64,000 bases of DNA from Polaribacter aquimarinus (lineage in GTDB: Bacteria > Bacteroidota > Bacteroidia > Flavobacteriales > Flavobacteriaceae), in assembly GCF_003129485.1 (NCBI RefSeq), contig NZ_QFFG01000001.1:779391-843390 (forward strand), read 5' to 3'. Positions 47,495 to 54,793 of the stretch are shown here, piece after piece (position 1 is the stretch's first letter; every line of letters starts with the position of its first letter). A program made the position numbers and the translations under genes. The notes beneath the pieces were generated by a model. That model was not told the origin of the DNA. It worked only from the letters and a program-made list of their open reading frames with translations, and ran no database searches.

Positions 47495-48610
47495 ATGAAA
47501 TCTATTACCTTACTCCGTAATACCCACAAGGGTATAAATGTTATTACGATTCATTTTCCTTTCAGTGAGGAAGTGAAAAATCATTTAAACATACTACCCG
47601 AAGTATTTTGGAGTAAAACTTTGAAATGCTTTTACATTGAAGATTCCTTATATAATAGAAGTTTATTATATAAACATATTCGACTTAAAAATTGGTTTGT
47701 TAACTATAACAAATTAAAAAAACGATTAACGCCTCACTTAGAAGAAAACTACAAATTAGAGTTACCTATTCTATCTAACAAATTAACCATAGAATTATCT
47801 GAATTTAAAAAATGGTTACAACAAAAAAGGTTAAGTGCTAATACTGTTAACACCTATGTAGAAGTAACAAGTTTCTTTTTGCGTTATGGATTGCTAAAAA
47901 AGATTGAAAATTATTCGATAAAATTAATTGAACAATTTAACTACGATTTTATATTTAGAGCAAATAAGTCTGTGTCTTATCAAAATCAATGTATTAACGG
48001 AATCAAAAAATTTCTTTTATTTAAGGGAGTAGAAGTTGATTTACTTAATATTGAAAGACCAAAAAAAGAAAAACAATTACCTGCAGTTCTAAGTACAGAA
48101 GAAATAAAGACAATTTTTAATAATCTTACAAATCTCAAACACAAAACGTTATTAAGTTTACTTTATTCGGGTGGGCTTAGAATTGGGGAAGCATTGAATT
48201 TAAAAATTAATGATATTGATAGTAAAAGAATGTTAATTCATATTAGACAAGCTAAGGGTAAAAAAGATAGGTATACTTTACTTTCATATTCTTTTTTAAA
48301 ACTTGTTAGAGAATATTATTTAGCCTATAAACCAAAAGTGTTCCTTTTTGAGGGGCAAAATGGAAAAAAATATAGTAATTCTAGTGCTCAAGCTGTTTTA
48401 AAAAAATCATTGAAGAATACAAGAATTTCAAAAAAAGTCACATTACATACACTAAGGCACACTTTCGCAACACATTTATTAGAAAACGGGACAGATATTA
48501 GATATATACAAGAGTTATTGGGACATAACAGTCCAAAAACAACCATGATTTATACACACGTTAGCAAAACTAGTCTGAAAAACATTAAAAATCCTTTTGA
48601 TGAACTATAG
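47495..48610 (+). CDS. tyrosine recombinase heading an integron-like cassette array
   Basis: The 371-aa protein has an extra N-terminal domain (residues 1-90, with FWSKTLKCFYIED), a SAM-like core-binding domain (about 95-180) and a complete catalytic domain: R229 in SGGLRIGEA, K254 in RQAKGKKDR, H318 and R321 in HTLRHTFATHLL, H344 in LLGHNSPKT and the nucleophile Y353 in MIYTHVS. The tail SKTSLKNIKNPFDEL resembles the integron-integrase ending (..RSPLDAL). The roughly 20-residue insertion that marks IntI proteins before the H-x-x-R box is not visible (VFLFEGQNGKKYSNSS is short). The gene points in the same direction as the 14 cassettes that follow. No phage genes are near. I infer that it recombines the repeated sites. 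Confidence 0.88.
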   Translation: MKSITLLRNTHKGINVITIHFPFSEEVKNHLNILPEVFWSKTLKCFYIEDSLYNRSLLYKHIRLKNWFVNYNKLKKRLTPHLEENYKLELPILSNKLTIELSEFKKWLQQKRLSANTVNTYVEVTSFFLRYGLLKKIENYSIKLIEQFNYDFIFRANKSVSYQNQCINGIKKFLLFKGVEVDLLNIERPKKEKQLPAVLSTEEIKTIFNNLTNLKHKTLLSLLYSGGLRIGEALNLKINDIDSKRMLIHIRQAKGKKDRYTLLSYSFLKLVREYYLAYKPKVFLFEGQNGKKYSNSSAQAVLKKSLKNTRISKKVTLHTLRHTFATHLLENGTDIRYIQELLGHNSPKTTMIYTHVSKTSLKNIKNPFDEL

Positions 48611-48632
48611 AATAAATTTATATTTATGGAGA

Positions 48633-48728
48633 CAATACTATGTTATAAATAATATTACAAAACATCAGTTTAGTCTATTAAATTAGACGGCTATACTGAT
48701 ATTTTATAAGCATATAAACAAGTTGCCA
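48633..48728 (+). other. attI-like site between recombinase gene and first cassette
   Basis: The boundary GTTGCCA of cassette 1 is at 48722-48728. Upstream, CAATACTATGTTATAA (from 48633) mirrors TTATAAGCATA (48705-48715), with inner arms ATCAGT/ACTGAT (48664-48669 and 48695-48700) and GTCTA/TAGAC. The site thus folds like the cassette sites. The bases left of CAAT do not pair with cassette 1's first bases, as expected for a resident site next to the integrase. Confidence 0.65.
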
Positions 48729-48749
48729 CACATAAAAAACTGAACGAAA

Positions 48750-49493
48750 ATGTTCTGGAATAAAAGAAAAAAATTACCAATTACAGAAGAAGACAAAGTT
48801 TGGATTGATGAAGATTTAAATTGGTTAAAAGCTGAATTAGGAAAAGAACATTTTATGGAAATTAAAACTGTGAAACCAACTAAAGAGTTTTACAACAGGA
48901 ATTTCGATAAAACAGAAAAAGATGCTGAATTCATTTTAGAACGAACAATGGAATTAATGAGCATCAAAGATTTGGAAATAAAACTTGATTTTTTTTCAGA
49001 TGGAATTGTAGAATCTGAAAATGGAACAATTTTAACAACTCCTGCTGACATAAATGGAAAATGGGAAAGTGCTGCTGGAACTTACGAAAAGAATGAAAAA
49101 GGTATTATAATCTCAATTGAAACTCAACAATTAAAAGATCCTATTTCATTAATTGCAACAATTTCTCACGAATTGTCTCACCAGATATTATTAGGAGAAA
49201 ATCGAATTGAGGAAAATGATGAATTTTTAACTGACTTAACCGCTATAAGTTATGGTTTTGGAATTTTTATAGGAAATTCAAGATTTAATTTTTCACAATT
49301 TTCAACAAATGGAGGATTTGGATGGCAATCAAGTGGAATTGGATATTTGCCTGAACAAATAATAGCTTATTCAATGGCTTGGTTATCGAATGAGCGAAAT
49401 GAAAATACGGAATATTCAAACTTTTTGAAACCATCAATAAAAAAGTATTTTAAAAATAGTTATGAATATTTGAAAAATGAAAAATCTGAATAA
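48750..49493 (+). CDS. cassette 1: HExxH-containing protein, possible zinc peptidase
   Basis: The 247-aa protein has no signal peptide. ISHELSHQILLGENRIEENDEFLTDL (about residues 137-162) contains HELSH, an HExxH zinc motif, followed by acidic residues (E/D) that could give the third ligand. The rest (GTILTTPADINGKWESAAGTYE, NFLKPSIKKYFKNSYEYL) is not recognised. It starts 27 bases into the cassette and ends four bases before the closing repeat. Peptidase activity is inferred only from the motif. Confidence 0.6.
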   Translation: MFWNKRKKLPITEEDKVWIDEDLNWLKAELGKEHFMEIKTVKPTKEFYNRNFDKTEKDAEFILERTMELMSIKDLEIKLDFFSDGIVESENGTILTTPADINGKWESAAGTYEKNEKGIIISIETQQLKDPISLIATISHELSHQILLGENRIEENDEFLTDLTAISYGFGIFIGNSRFNFSQFSTNGGFGWQSSGIGYLPEQIIAYSMAWLSNERNENTEYSNFLKPSIKKYFKNSYEYLKNEKSE

Positions 49494-49497
49494 TTAC

Positions 49498-49633
49498 GTG
49501 TGGCAACACCGTGTAAAATTAATTGCTAGTTTTAGCTCACTTGGGAAATTCCTTCGGAATTTCGCCGTTCGTGTTTAATCTAGTAAATTAGTTGCTTGAA
49601 ACACGCAACTAATCTTACACAACCACGTTGTAC
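49498..49633 (+). repeat. attC-like site 1 (closes cassette 1)
   Basis: The left box GTGTGGCAAC (49498-49507) is the reverse complement of the first ten bases of cassette 1 (GTTGCCACAC). The inner stem pairs GTGTAAAATTAATTGC with GCAACTAATCTTACAC; left spacer ACC, right spacer AACCAC. The central hairpin is GAAATTCC-TTC-GGAATTTC. The right core GTTGTAC is at 49627-49633. Confidence 0.9.
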
Positions 49634-49640
49634 ACTATAA

Positions 49641-50462
49641 ATGAGAAACTTACTACCACTTCTATTTTTAGCTTTTATGATTTTATCTTGTAATAATAAA
49701 CGAGCTGATAAATTGACTAATGTGATTCTAAAGTTTTACGAAAAACAACCTGATAAAATTTATAGAAAAGTTTTAAAGAAATCTGAATTCGATAGTATTT
49801 TTTATTATTACAAAAATGGAAATATATTTAAAGAAGGAAAAAGCAGAAAAAATGGTAAACCTTTTGGAATATGGAATTTATATTCTAAAAATGGAAAATT
49901 GAGGGAAATTAGAGAGTGGTTTGTAATCAACGGACATTCAAGAATCAATAGAGTTTGGTTTTTGAACAAAAGCGGAGATACAATACCATGGAGAAATCAA
50001 GACTCTATTTTTATGCAAAAGGAGTTTATAAATGACACTTTGGGAACAAGAGCTACAAATTACAATGTGATATATTTTAGAAAAGACACTGTTGAGTTCA
50101 ATGAGTCTATGAAAGCTATTGCTTATTTACGCTCACCTTTGATTGAAGAAGAAAATTCTCAATTAATGGTTTTAATTGGTAAATCTAAAAATAATTTTAA
50201 CTCTGATTTTTCAAATGAAAATGAGGTTAAACTAGACACTTTTTACAATTTAACAATAGATACAGTAAATCAAAAATGGTTTCCTAATGTAGAACAAAAA
50301 TACTTTGTGACATTTGGGTATTATTTTGAAAGTCCAGGATTAAAGAACATAAAAGGGTACATGCTCGAATATGCAAATGGGAATTTTGAGAATGGAATAG
50401 ACAGTTTGACTTCTAAAACTTATTTCGAAAAAGAGATATTTGTAAAGGATTCTGTTAAATAA
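49641..50462 (+). CDS. cassette 2: lipoprotein with YwqK/MORN-like repeats
   Basis: The 273-aa protein has a lipoprotein signal (LLFLAFMILSCNN, lipobox cysteine near residue 17). Two to three repeats follow, such as YYYKNGNIFKEGKSRKNG and LYSKNGKLREIREW, like those of the chromosomal protein at 1210. The C-terminal half is not recognised. It starts 13 bases into the cassette and ends five bases before the closing repeat. Confidence 0.65.
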   Translation: MRNLLPLLFLAFMILSCNNKRADKLTNVILKFYEKQPDKIYRKVLKKSEFDSIFYYYKNGNIFKEGKSRKNGKPFGIWNLYSKNGKLREIREWFVINGHSRINRVWFLNKSGDTIPWRNQDSIFMQKEFINDTLGTRATNYNVIYFRKDTVEFNESMKAIAYLRSPLIEEENSQLMVLIGKSKNNFNSDFSNENEVKLDTFYNLTIDTVNQKWFPNVEQKYFVTFGYYFESPGLKNIKGYMLEYANGNFENGIDSLTSKTYFEKEIFVKDSVK

Positions 50463-50467
50463 ATTAC

Positions 50468-50603
50468 AGTGTACAACAAAGTATAAATTTTATTGCTAGC
50501 TTTTAGCCTACTTGCGAAAATTCTAGCGAATTTTCTAATCCGTGATTATTTGCTAACTTTACGCTAAACCAGACGCAACAAACTTTATACAGAGCCGTTG
50601 GCA
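50468..50603 (+). repeat. attC-like site 2 (closes cassette 2)
   Basis: The left box AGTGTACAAC (50468-50477) is the reverse complement of the cassette 2 start GTTGTACACT. The inner stem pairs GTATAAATTTTATTGC with GCAACAAACTTTATAC; spacers AAA and AGAGCC. Right core GTTGGCA at 50597-50603. Confidence 0.9.
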
Positions 50604-50622
50604 ACAAGCCGAAATCACTCAT

Positions 50623-51015
50623 ATGGAAACAAAATCAATCGAACAATTAGAGAAAGATATTTGGAAAAACCCTTCCGAATTTCCGACTGATTTGGTTGAA
50701 AAATGTCATCGCTATCGAAAGATAGGTATTGCGGAATTGACAAACGAACAAATAAGACTTCTGATTTCTCAAAATATCGGAATTGAATATCTAATCGGAA
50801 TCGCACTCGAAAAACTCGAACGGAATATTTTGACCGAATGTGATTTTTACGAAGGCGATTTACTTATCGCTGTTTCAAGTTTACCGACTGAATTTTGGAA
50901 TGAAAATCAAACTGAATTTCTGAAATTCAAAAATATTGTGGAACAGAATTCGGTAATAATAAAAACTGAACTCGGAGAAAAGAAATTTGACCGAATAAAT
51001 GAAAAACTAACTTAA
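50623..51015 (+). CDS. cassette 3a: CdiI-like contact-dependent-inhibition immunity protein
   Basis: The 130-aa protein follows the pattern of a CDI immunity family (CdiI_3-like): SIEQLEKDIWKNPSEFPTDLVEKCH, IAELTNEQIRLLISQNIGIEYLIGIALEKLERN and ECDFYEGDLLIAVSSLPTEFW. Such proteins neutralise toxins delivered by neighbouring cells. No toxin gene is in the cassette, so it would be an orphan immunity gene. The call rests on remembered family patterns, not a search. The next gene starts directly after its stop. Confidence 0.7.
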   Translation: METKSIEQLEKDIWKNPSEFPTDLVEKCHRYRKIGIAELTNEQIRLLISQNIGIEYLIGIALEKLERNILTECDFYEGDLLIAVSSLPTEFWNENQTEFLKFKNIVEQNSVIIKTELGEKKFDRINEKLT

Positions 51016-51315
51016 ATGAATAATATAAATTTTAAAAAATGGGCATTCCATTTTATGATTTGGATTTTAATAATTAATATTATTTCCTTCTATTTAACAA
51101 TCAGCTATACAAGTATATTTAATGAAGGAGACAATACAGCACAAGTCTTATTTTATTTTGGAATTTTAGGAACAGTTTTACTTTTATTGAGTCTTATTTT
51201 TATAATTTTTAGTACCATAAAAAAAGAGAAGAAAAATTATCAATATTGGACTTCAATAGTTGGACTTGTCATTTTTGGAATTTTGCCAATTTTAGCAAGT
51301 CTATTTTTAAATTAA
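51016..51315 (+). CDS. cassette 3b: small membrane protein
   Basis: The 99-aa protein has three predicted membrane helices (about residues 9-30, 42-66 and 78-98). No family is recognised. Its ATG follows the immunity-gene stop with no gap, so the two are translated together. It ends 36 bases before the closing repeat. Confidence 0.6.
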   Translation: MNNINFKKWAFHFMIWILIINIISFYLTISYTSIFNEGDNTAQVLFYFGILGTVLLLLSLIFIIFSTIKKEKKNYQYWTSIVGLVIFGILPILASLFLN

Positions 51316-51350
51316 TTTAGAGAATAATTGAACTGAATAAATAAAAGCCA

Positions 51351-51483
51351 GTTGCCAACAATGGCTATAAGTAATTGCTTATTCTCGCCTACTTCTGAAA
51401 ATCCTCGCGGATTTTCAGTTTGGTGTGTACTTGCAAAATTAACCGCTAACCCACGCAACTACTCATAGCCGAGACCGTTGTGG
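51351..51483 (+). repeat. attC-like site 3 (closes cassette 3)
   Basis: The left box GTTGCCAAC (51351-51359) is the reverse complement of the cassette 3 start GTTGGCAAC. The inner stem pairs GGCTATAAGTAATTGC with GCAACTACTCATAGCC; spacers AAT and GAGACC. The central hairpin is CTGAAAATCC-TCGC-GGATTTTCAG. Right core GTTGTGG at 51477-51483. Nearly identical in body to sites 5 and 12. Confidence 0.9.
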
Positions 51484-51505
51484 TGCATTTAACGAAACCC
51501 TAAAA

Positions 51506-51979
51506 ATGAACAGAAGTCATAGAAATATATTAGCCGAAAATCTTCGCCATTATCTATCTGGAAGAATAACAAACTTTGAGTTTATGGACAGAATTGAACC
51601 AATATACCCAACAAATGACAAAGGAGTTAAAGCGGTTGAAAATAGTTTTTGGTACTGTTATGATGATTTGAGAAAACACAAAAACACAGGAAAAGACAAA
51701 TTGACTGATGAGGCTGAAAATCATATTAAACGATTTATTCTGTTTCTGAAATCTGACAATGAATACGAATGGAAAGACCCAAAATTCTCGAATCCGATTA
51801 AATGGATTTTGAGTTTAATAACGTTCGGAATTTATCCAAAAAAAGCGGAAGAAAGTGAATCTGAAAATATTGAACTTGGAGACGAACGAGTTTGGCCATT
51901 TTTTCGACAAACTGAATTTGAAAAGGAAATTAATGAACCAAAATATCTGAATAAAAAACGACACCACAACACCGTATAA
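51506..51979 (+). CDS. cassette 4: hypothetical protein
   Basis: The 157-aa protein is soluble apart from a weak hydrophobic stretch (NPIKWILSLITFGIYP, about residues 95-110). No family is recognised. It starts 28 bases into the cassette. The frame runs through the left box of the closing repeat, so the last residues (HHNTV) are encoded by the repeat and the stop is the TAA in its GTATAA box. Confidence 0.6.
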   Translation: MNRSHRNILAENLRHYLSGRITNFEFMDRIEPIYPTNDKGVKAVENSFWYCYDDLRKHKNTGKDKLTDEAENHIKRFILFLKSDNEYEWKDPKFSNPIKWILSLITFGIYPKKAEESESENIELGDERVWPFFRQTEFEKEINEPKYLNKKRHHNTV

Positions 51980-52095
51980 AAATAATTGCGGTTTAGTGCT
52001 TAATCAAAGATCGTTGCGTGTTTGTAACGTCTGATTTTCCTTCGGAAAATCCTCGCATACAAACCCGCAACTATTCTTATACATAAACGTTGTGG
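51962..52095 (+). repeat. attC-like site 4 (closes cassette 4)
   Basis: The left box CACCACAAC (51962-51970) is the reverse complement of the cassette 4 start GTTGTGGTG. The inner stem pairs GTATAAAAATAATTGCGG with CCGCAACTATTCTTATAC; spacers ACC and ATAAAC. The central hairpin is GATTTTCC-TTC-GGAAAATC. Right core GTTGTGG at 52089-52095. Confidence 0.9.
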
Positions 52096-52114
52096 GTAAT
52101 TTGAGAAAACCGAA

Positions 52115-52495
52115 ATGAACGAATCAAAAAGACTGAATTTTTTAAAATCTTATCTCAAGCTATATGGAGTTGAGAAAATTAAATTGACAAACGAAACGGT
52201 TGACTCAATAAGCGGAATTGCAATCTATGACGAAAATGACCCAGAAGAACGACAGGAATTTATTTGGCATAAATCTGAAATGGAAATTCCCTCACCTGAA
52301 TTGAATATTCTGATTGAAAAAATTGTGGCGGAAAAATGGCATAACGGAGACAAAATTTCGGAACGTATTGAGGAGTTGGAATTTGAAGAGTTTGACAACT
52401 CGACCAAAGAAAAAATATTGACTGAATTATTTGACGTCCGAATTAGAATGGTTGATAACGGAGAGGAAACGGACTCATATTTTGTGCATTATTGA
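52115..52495 (+). CDS. cassette 5a: hypothetical acidic protein
   Basis: The 126-aa protein is soluble and acidic (many E and D), with no signal peptide; parts read SISGIAIYDENDPEERQEFIWHK and DNSTKEKILTELFDVRIRMVD. No family is recognised. It begins 25 bases into the cassette after the leader AATTTGAGAAAAC shared with other cassettes. Its stop is eight bases before the next gene's ATG. Confidence 0.6.
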   Translation: MNESKRLNFLKSYLKLYGVEKIKLTNETVDSISGIAIYDENDPEERQEFIWHKSEMEIPSPELNILIEKIVAEKWHNGDKISERIEELEFEEFDNSTKEKILTELFDVRIRMVDNGEETDSYFVHY

Positions 52496-52503
52496 CTTTA
52501 AAA

Positions 52504-52926
52504 ATGAAACTAATTAAAAAAATATTGCTTATTGGAATTGTTACCCTATTAGTTGGCTGTTTCTCAACCGAAACTAAAGATGCCAAAAAAGCATATAGAT
52601 ATTGGTCTGGAAACGAACCGCCAAAAGAAATTGAACTAATTAAAGGAGAATATTATCAATCACCTCACTTTACTCTTGAATACGAACTATTCCTAAAATT
52701 CAAATCTGACAAAAAATGGTTTGAAGAATTTGTTGAGTATAATGGACTTGAAATTGATACAATCGGAAATGATTGGAAATCTTGGACTGAATTGCCAAAG
52801 TGGTTTAATCCTGACCAAAATTATTTGATTTATGCAAAAGACCAATCGAATGAATTTGAGCGTTCGAGATATTTGAAGAATCCCGAAACTGGAATTAGTT
52901 ATATTTACGAAACAGTTGGAATGTGA
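52504..52926 (+). CDS. cassette 5b: small lipoprotein
   Basis: The ATG at 52504 gives MKLIKKILLIGIVTLLVGC, a lipoprotein signal with lipobox LVGC; the mature part is about 121 residues. Parts read KSDKKWFEEFVEYNG and WTELPKWFNPDQNYLIYAKD. The protein in cassette 10 (59365) has a comparable ending around a PRWF motif, so the two may be distant relatives. Function is unknown. Confidence 0.65.
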   Translation: MKLIKKILLIGIVTLLVGCFSTETKDAKKAYRYWSGNEPPKEIELIKGEYYQSPHFTLEYELFLKFKSDKKWFEEFVEYNGLEIDTIGNDWKSWTELPKWFNPDQNYLIYAKDQSNEFERSRYLKNPETGISYIYETVGM

Positions 52927-52938
52927 AAAATAAAAAAC

Positions 52939-53072
52939 TACCCACAACAATGGCTATAAGTAATTGCTTGTTCTCGCCTACTTCTGAAAATCCTCGCGGA
53001 TTTTCAGTTTGGTGTATACTTGCTAAGTTAACCGCTGAACCACGCAACTACTCATAGCCGAGACCGTTGGCA
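52939..53072 (+). repeat. attC-like site 5 (closes cassette 5)
   Basis: The left box TACCCACAAC (52939-52948) is the reverse complement of the cassette 5 start GTTGTGGGTA. The inner stem is GGCTATAAGTAATTGC with GCAACTACTCATAGCC; spacers AAT and GAGACC. Right core GTTGGCA at 53066-53072. Its body differs from site 3 by only a few bases. Confidence 0.9.
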
Positions 53073-53085
53073 ATAATTAGTCGCT

Positions 53086-53841
53086 ATGAAAAAAACAACT
53101 TTTATTTTTCTGACTTTTTTGATTTTTTATTCTTGTCAAAAAGAGGAATCAAAATCTGACTTCATTGGAAACTGGAGTGCAACTTCTGACACTAATTTTG
53201 ATATAAATATTACTTTTTCAAATGACTCGATATTAATTGAAAATCCTGTAGTTTATTATGACAGAAATTATTCAACTAGATGGAAAGTTATTGGAAAAAA
53301 AATTGAACTTGAAGAAGCTGTCTGGAATTATAAATTTAATCTTAAAAAAGATTCTTTACTAATAAAACATCAAACTGATTCAGTTTACGATTTAAGTCTT
53401 AAAAGAATAAAAAATAATTATGAATTTCTTGAAAATAAACTGGGTTTTGAATTAAGACTACCTAAAACAAATGAAGAGCTTATAAAAGTTGAGAATAAGG
53501 AACTTTTTTATAATATTTATATAGGAAAAGAAAATAAATCTATAATTATTAGAACTGATAATAATTTGAAAAGTATTAATCAAATAATAAATAAAAGATC
53601 TTTTTTGAAAATTTCAAAAACGGAAAGTAATAATAAAAAGCTGGAAAAAGGATTTAAAATTGATACTTTGACAATTGCTCTTTTGTCTGATAAATCAATT
53701 AACAATAATGAATTAGATTCTATAAAATCAATTTTGAAAGATTATCAAATTAAAAGGTTTTTCAGAATTTACAACAACGAGGAATACACTAAAAAAGATT
53801 GGAAGGCTGAAATAAATTGGTTGGGAAAATATGAAAATTAA
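53086..53841 (+). CDS. cassette 6: lipoprotein, unknown function
   Basis: The 251-aa protein has a lipoprotein signal (FLTFLIFYSCQKE, cysteine near residue 17) and then SDFIGNWSATSDTNFDINITFSNDSI, a lipocalin-like beta-barrel start often seen in flavobacterial lipoproteins. The C-terminal part (about 100-251) is not recognised. It starts 19 bases into the cassette and ends one base before the closing repeat. Confidence 0.65.
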   Translation: MKKTTFIFLTFLIFYSCQKEESKSDFIGNWSATSDTNFDINITFSNDSILIENPVVYYDRNYSTRWKVIGKKIELEEAVWNYKFNLKKDSLLIKHQTDSVYDLSLKRIKNNYEFLENKLGFELRLPKTNEELIKVENKELFYNIYIGKENKSIIIRTDNNLKSINQIINKRSFLKISKTESNNKKLEKGFKIDTLTIALLSDKSINNNELDSIKSILKDYQIKRFFRIYNNEEYTKKDWKAEINWLGKYEN

Positions 53842-53842
53842 C

Positions 53843-53978
53843 TATTGCCAACACTGTATAAACTTTATTGCTGCTAAAATTTTCCTTCGGAAAAATACGC
53901 AGGCACAAAGTTGTTTAATAAATTGCTTACTTTTAGCATAACTAAAACGCAACAAAGCTTATACGAGAAACGTTAGGC
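53843..53978 (+). repeat. attC-like site 6 (closes cassette 6)
   Basis: The left box TATTGCCAAC (53843-53852) is the reverse complement of the cassette 6 start GTTGGCAATA. The inner stem pairs GTATAAACTTTATTGC with GCAACAAAGCTTATAC; spacers ACT and GAGAAAC (7 nt, one longer than usual). Right core GTTAGGC at 53972-53978, which is a canonical GTTRRRY. Confidence 0.9.
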
Positions 53979-53994
53979 AACATTTGAGGAAACA

Positions 53995-54492
53995 ATGAAA
54001 TTAGGAAATAACATTTTAGCATTTATCGTATTTTTAATTATCGGAATTCCGATTTTTATATTGTTTTTGCCAATAATGATAGTTCTTTACCCAATTCATT
54101 TCTTTCAAAGAAAGCGATTTGAAAAAAAATACTCTGAATTTCTGACTAGCAACAACGGAAAGAATTTCTTCTGCTACAACAATAGAAAAAACTCGAAAGA
54201 ATATATTGAGGAACAAATAATCCCAAATCTGACTGACGGAATTGAAATCGTGTATCTGAATGGAAAAAAAGTAGAATCGGAATATAACGTGGAATTTATT
54301 TCAGAGGCTCTTTACAAGTTTAAGAATTACAGCGGATTTCCTCACTTAATGAAAATACAGAATGGAAAACTGATTGACAAATCAATAAACAATCCGTTTT
54401 ATAACGTGCTGAATTTAAAAAAGAGTAAAACTGAATTATTAACCAAAATCAATCGGTTCTTTGAACTGAATGAAATAAAAAACGTTGCCTAA
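53995..54492 (+). CDS. cassette 7: membrane-anchored hypothetical protein
   Basis: The 165-aa protein has an N-terminal membrane region (about residues 8-34) and a basic stretch (HFFQRKRFEKKY), then a soluble alpha/beta domain (EIVYLNGKKVESEYNVEFISEALYKF). No family is recognised. It starts 22 bases into the cassette after a CATTTGAGGAAAC leader. Its stop codon TAA lies inside the closing repeat's left box (GTTGCCTAAC). Confidence 0.6.
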   Translation: MKLGNNILAFIVFLIIGIPIFILFLPIMIVLYPIHFFQRKRFEKKYSEFLTSNNGKNFFCYNNRKNSKEYIEEQIIPNLTDGIEIVYLNGKKVESEYNVEFISEALYKFKNYSGFPHLMKIQNGKLIDKSINNPFYNVLNLKKSKTELLTKINRFFELNEIKNVA

Positions 54493-54621
54493 CACCGTAT
54501 AAAAATAATTGCTTATTTTAGGCTAAACCAAAAGTCGTTGCGCTTTTGGTACGTTTGATTTTCCTAATCGGAAAATCCTCGCACTCAAAACCGCAACTAT
54601 CCTTATACAAACACGTTACCT
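54484..54621 (+). repeat. attC-like site 7 (closes cassette 7)
   Basis: The left box GTTGCCTAAC (54484-54493) is the reverse complement of the cassette 7 start GTTAGGCAAC. The inner stem pairs GTATAAAAATAATTGC with GCAACTATCCTTATAC; spacers ACC and AAACAC. Right core GTTACCT at 54615-54621 opens the restriction-modification cassette. Confidence 0.9.
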
Positions 54622-54652
54622 GCAAGCGAATCCAACCGCACAGTCAAGCACA

Positions 54653-54683
54653 TTTTATTTTGCTCGTGCCTCACAAAATAAAA
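54653..54683. repeat. hairpin in the leader of cassette 8
   Basis: TTTTATTTTG (54653-54662) and CAAAATAAAA (54674-54683) form a perfect 10-bp stem with an 11-base loop. It lies about 110 bases before the methyltransferase gene. It is AT-rich with no T-run, so its role is unclear. Confidence 0.5.
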
Positions 54684-54749
54684 AGAGCTTGCCTTTTCCC
54701 AACGCTTAATCTGAATAAAAAACAGAATTAAATAGGAATTTTAAAAAAT

Positions 54750-54785
54750 GTCCGTAAATTTGTCCGTGTACGTAAAAACGTCCGT
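54750..54785 (+). promoter_or_regulatory. GTCCGT repeats in front of the methyltransferase gene
   Basis: GTCCGT occurs at 54750, 54762 and 54780, with the variant GTACGT at 54768, giving spacings of 12, 6 and 12 bases. The last copy ends eight bases before the ATG at 54794. The arrangement looks like an operator for self-control of the restriction-modification genes, perhaps bound by the methyltransferase's N-terminal DNA-binding domain. Confidence 0.5.
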
Positions 54786-54793
54786 GAATAATT

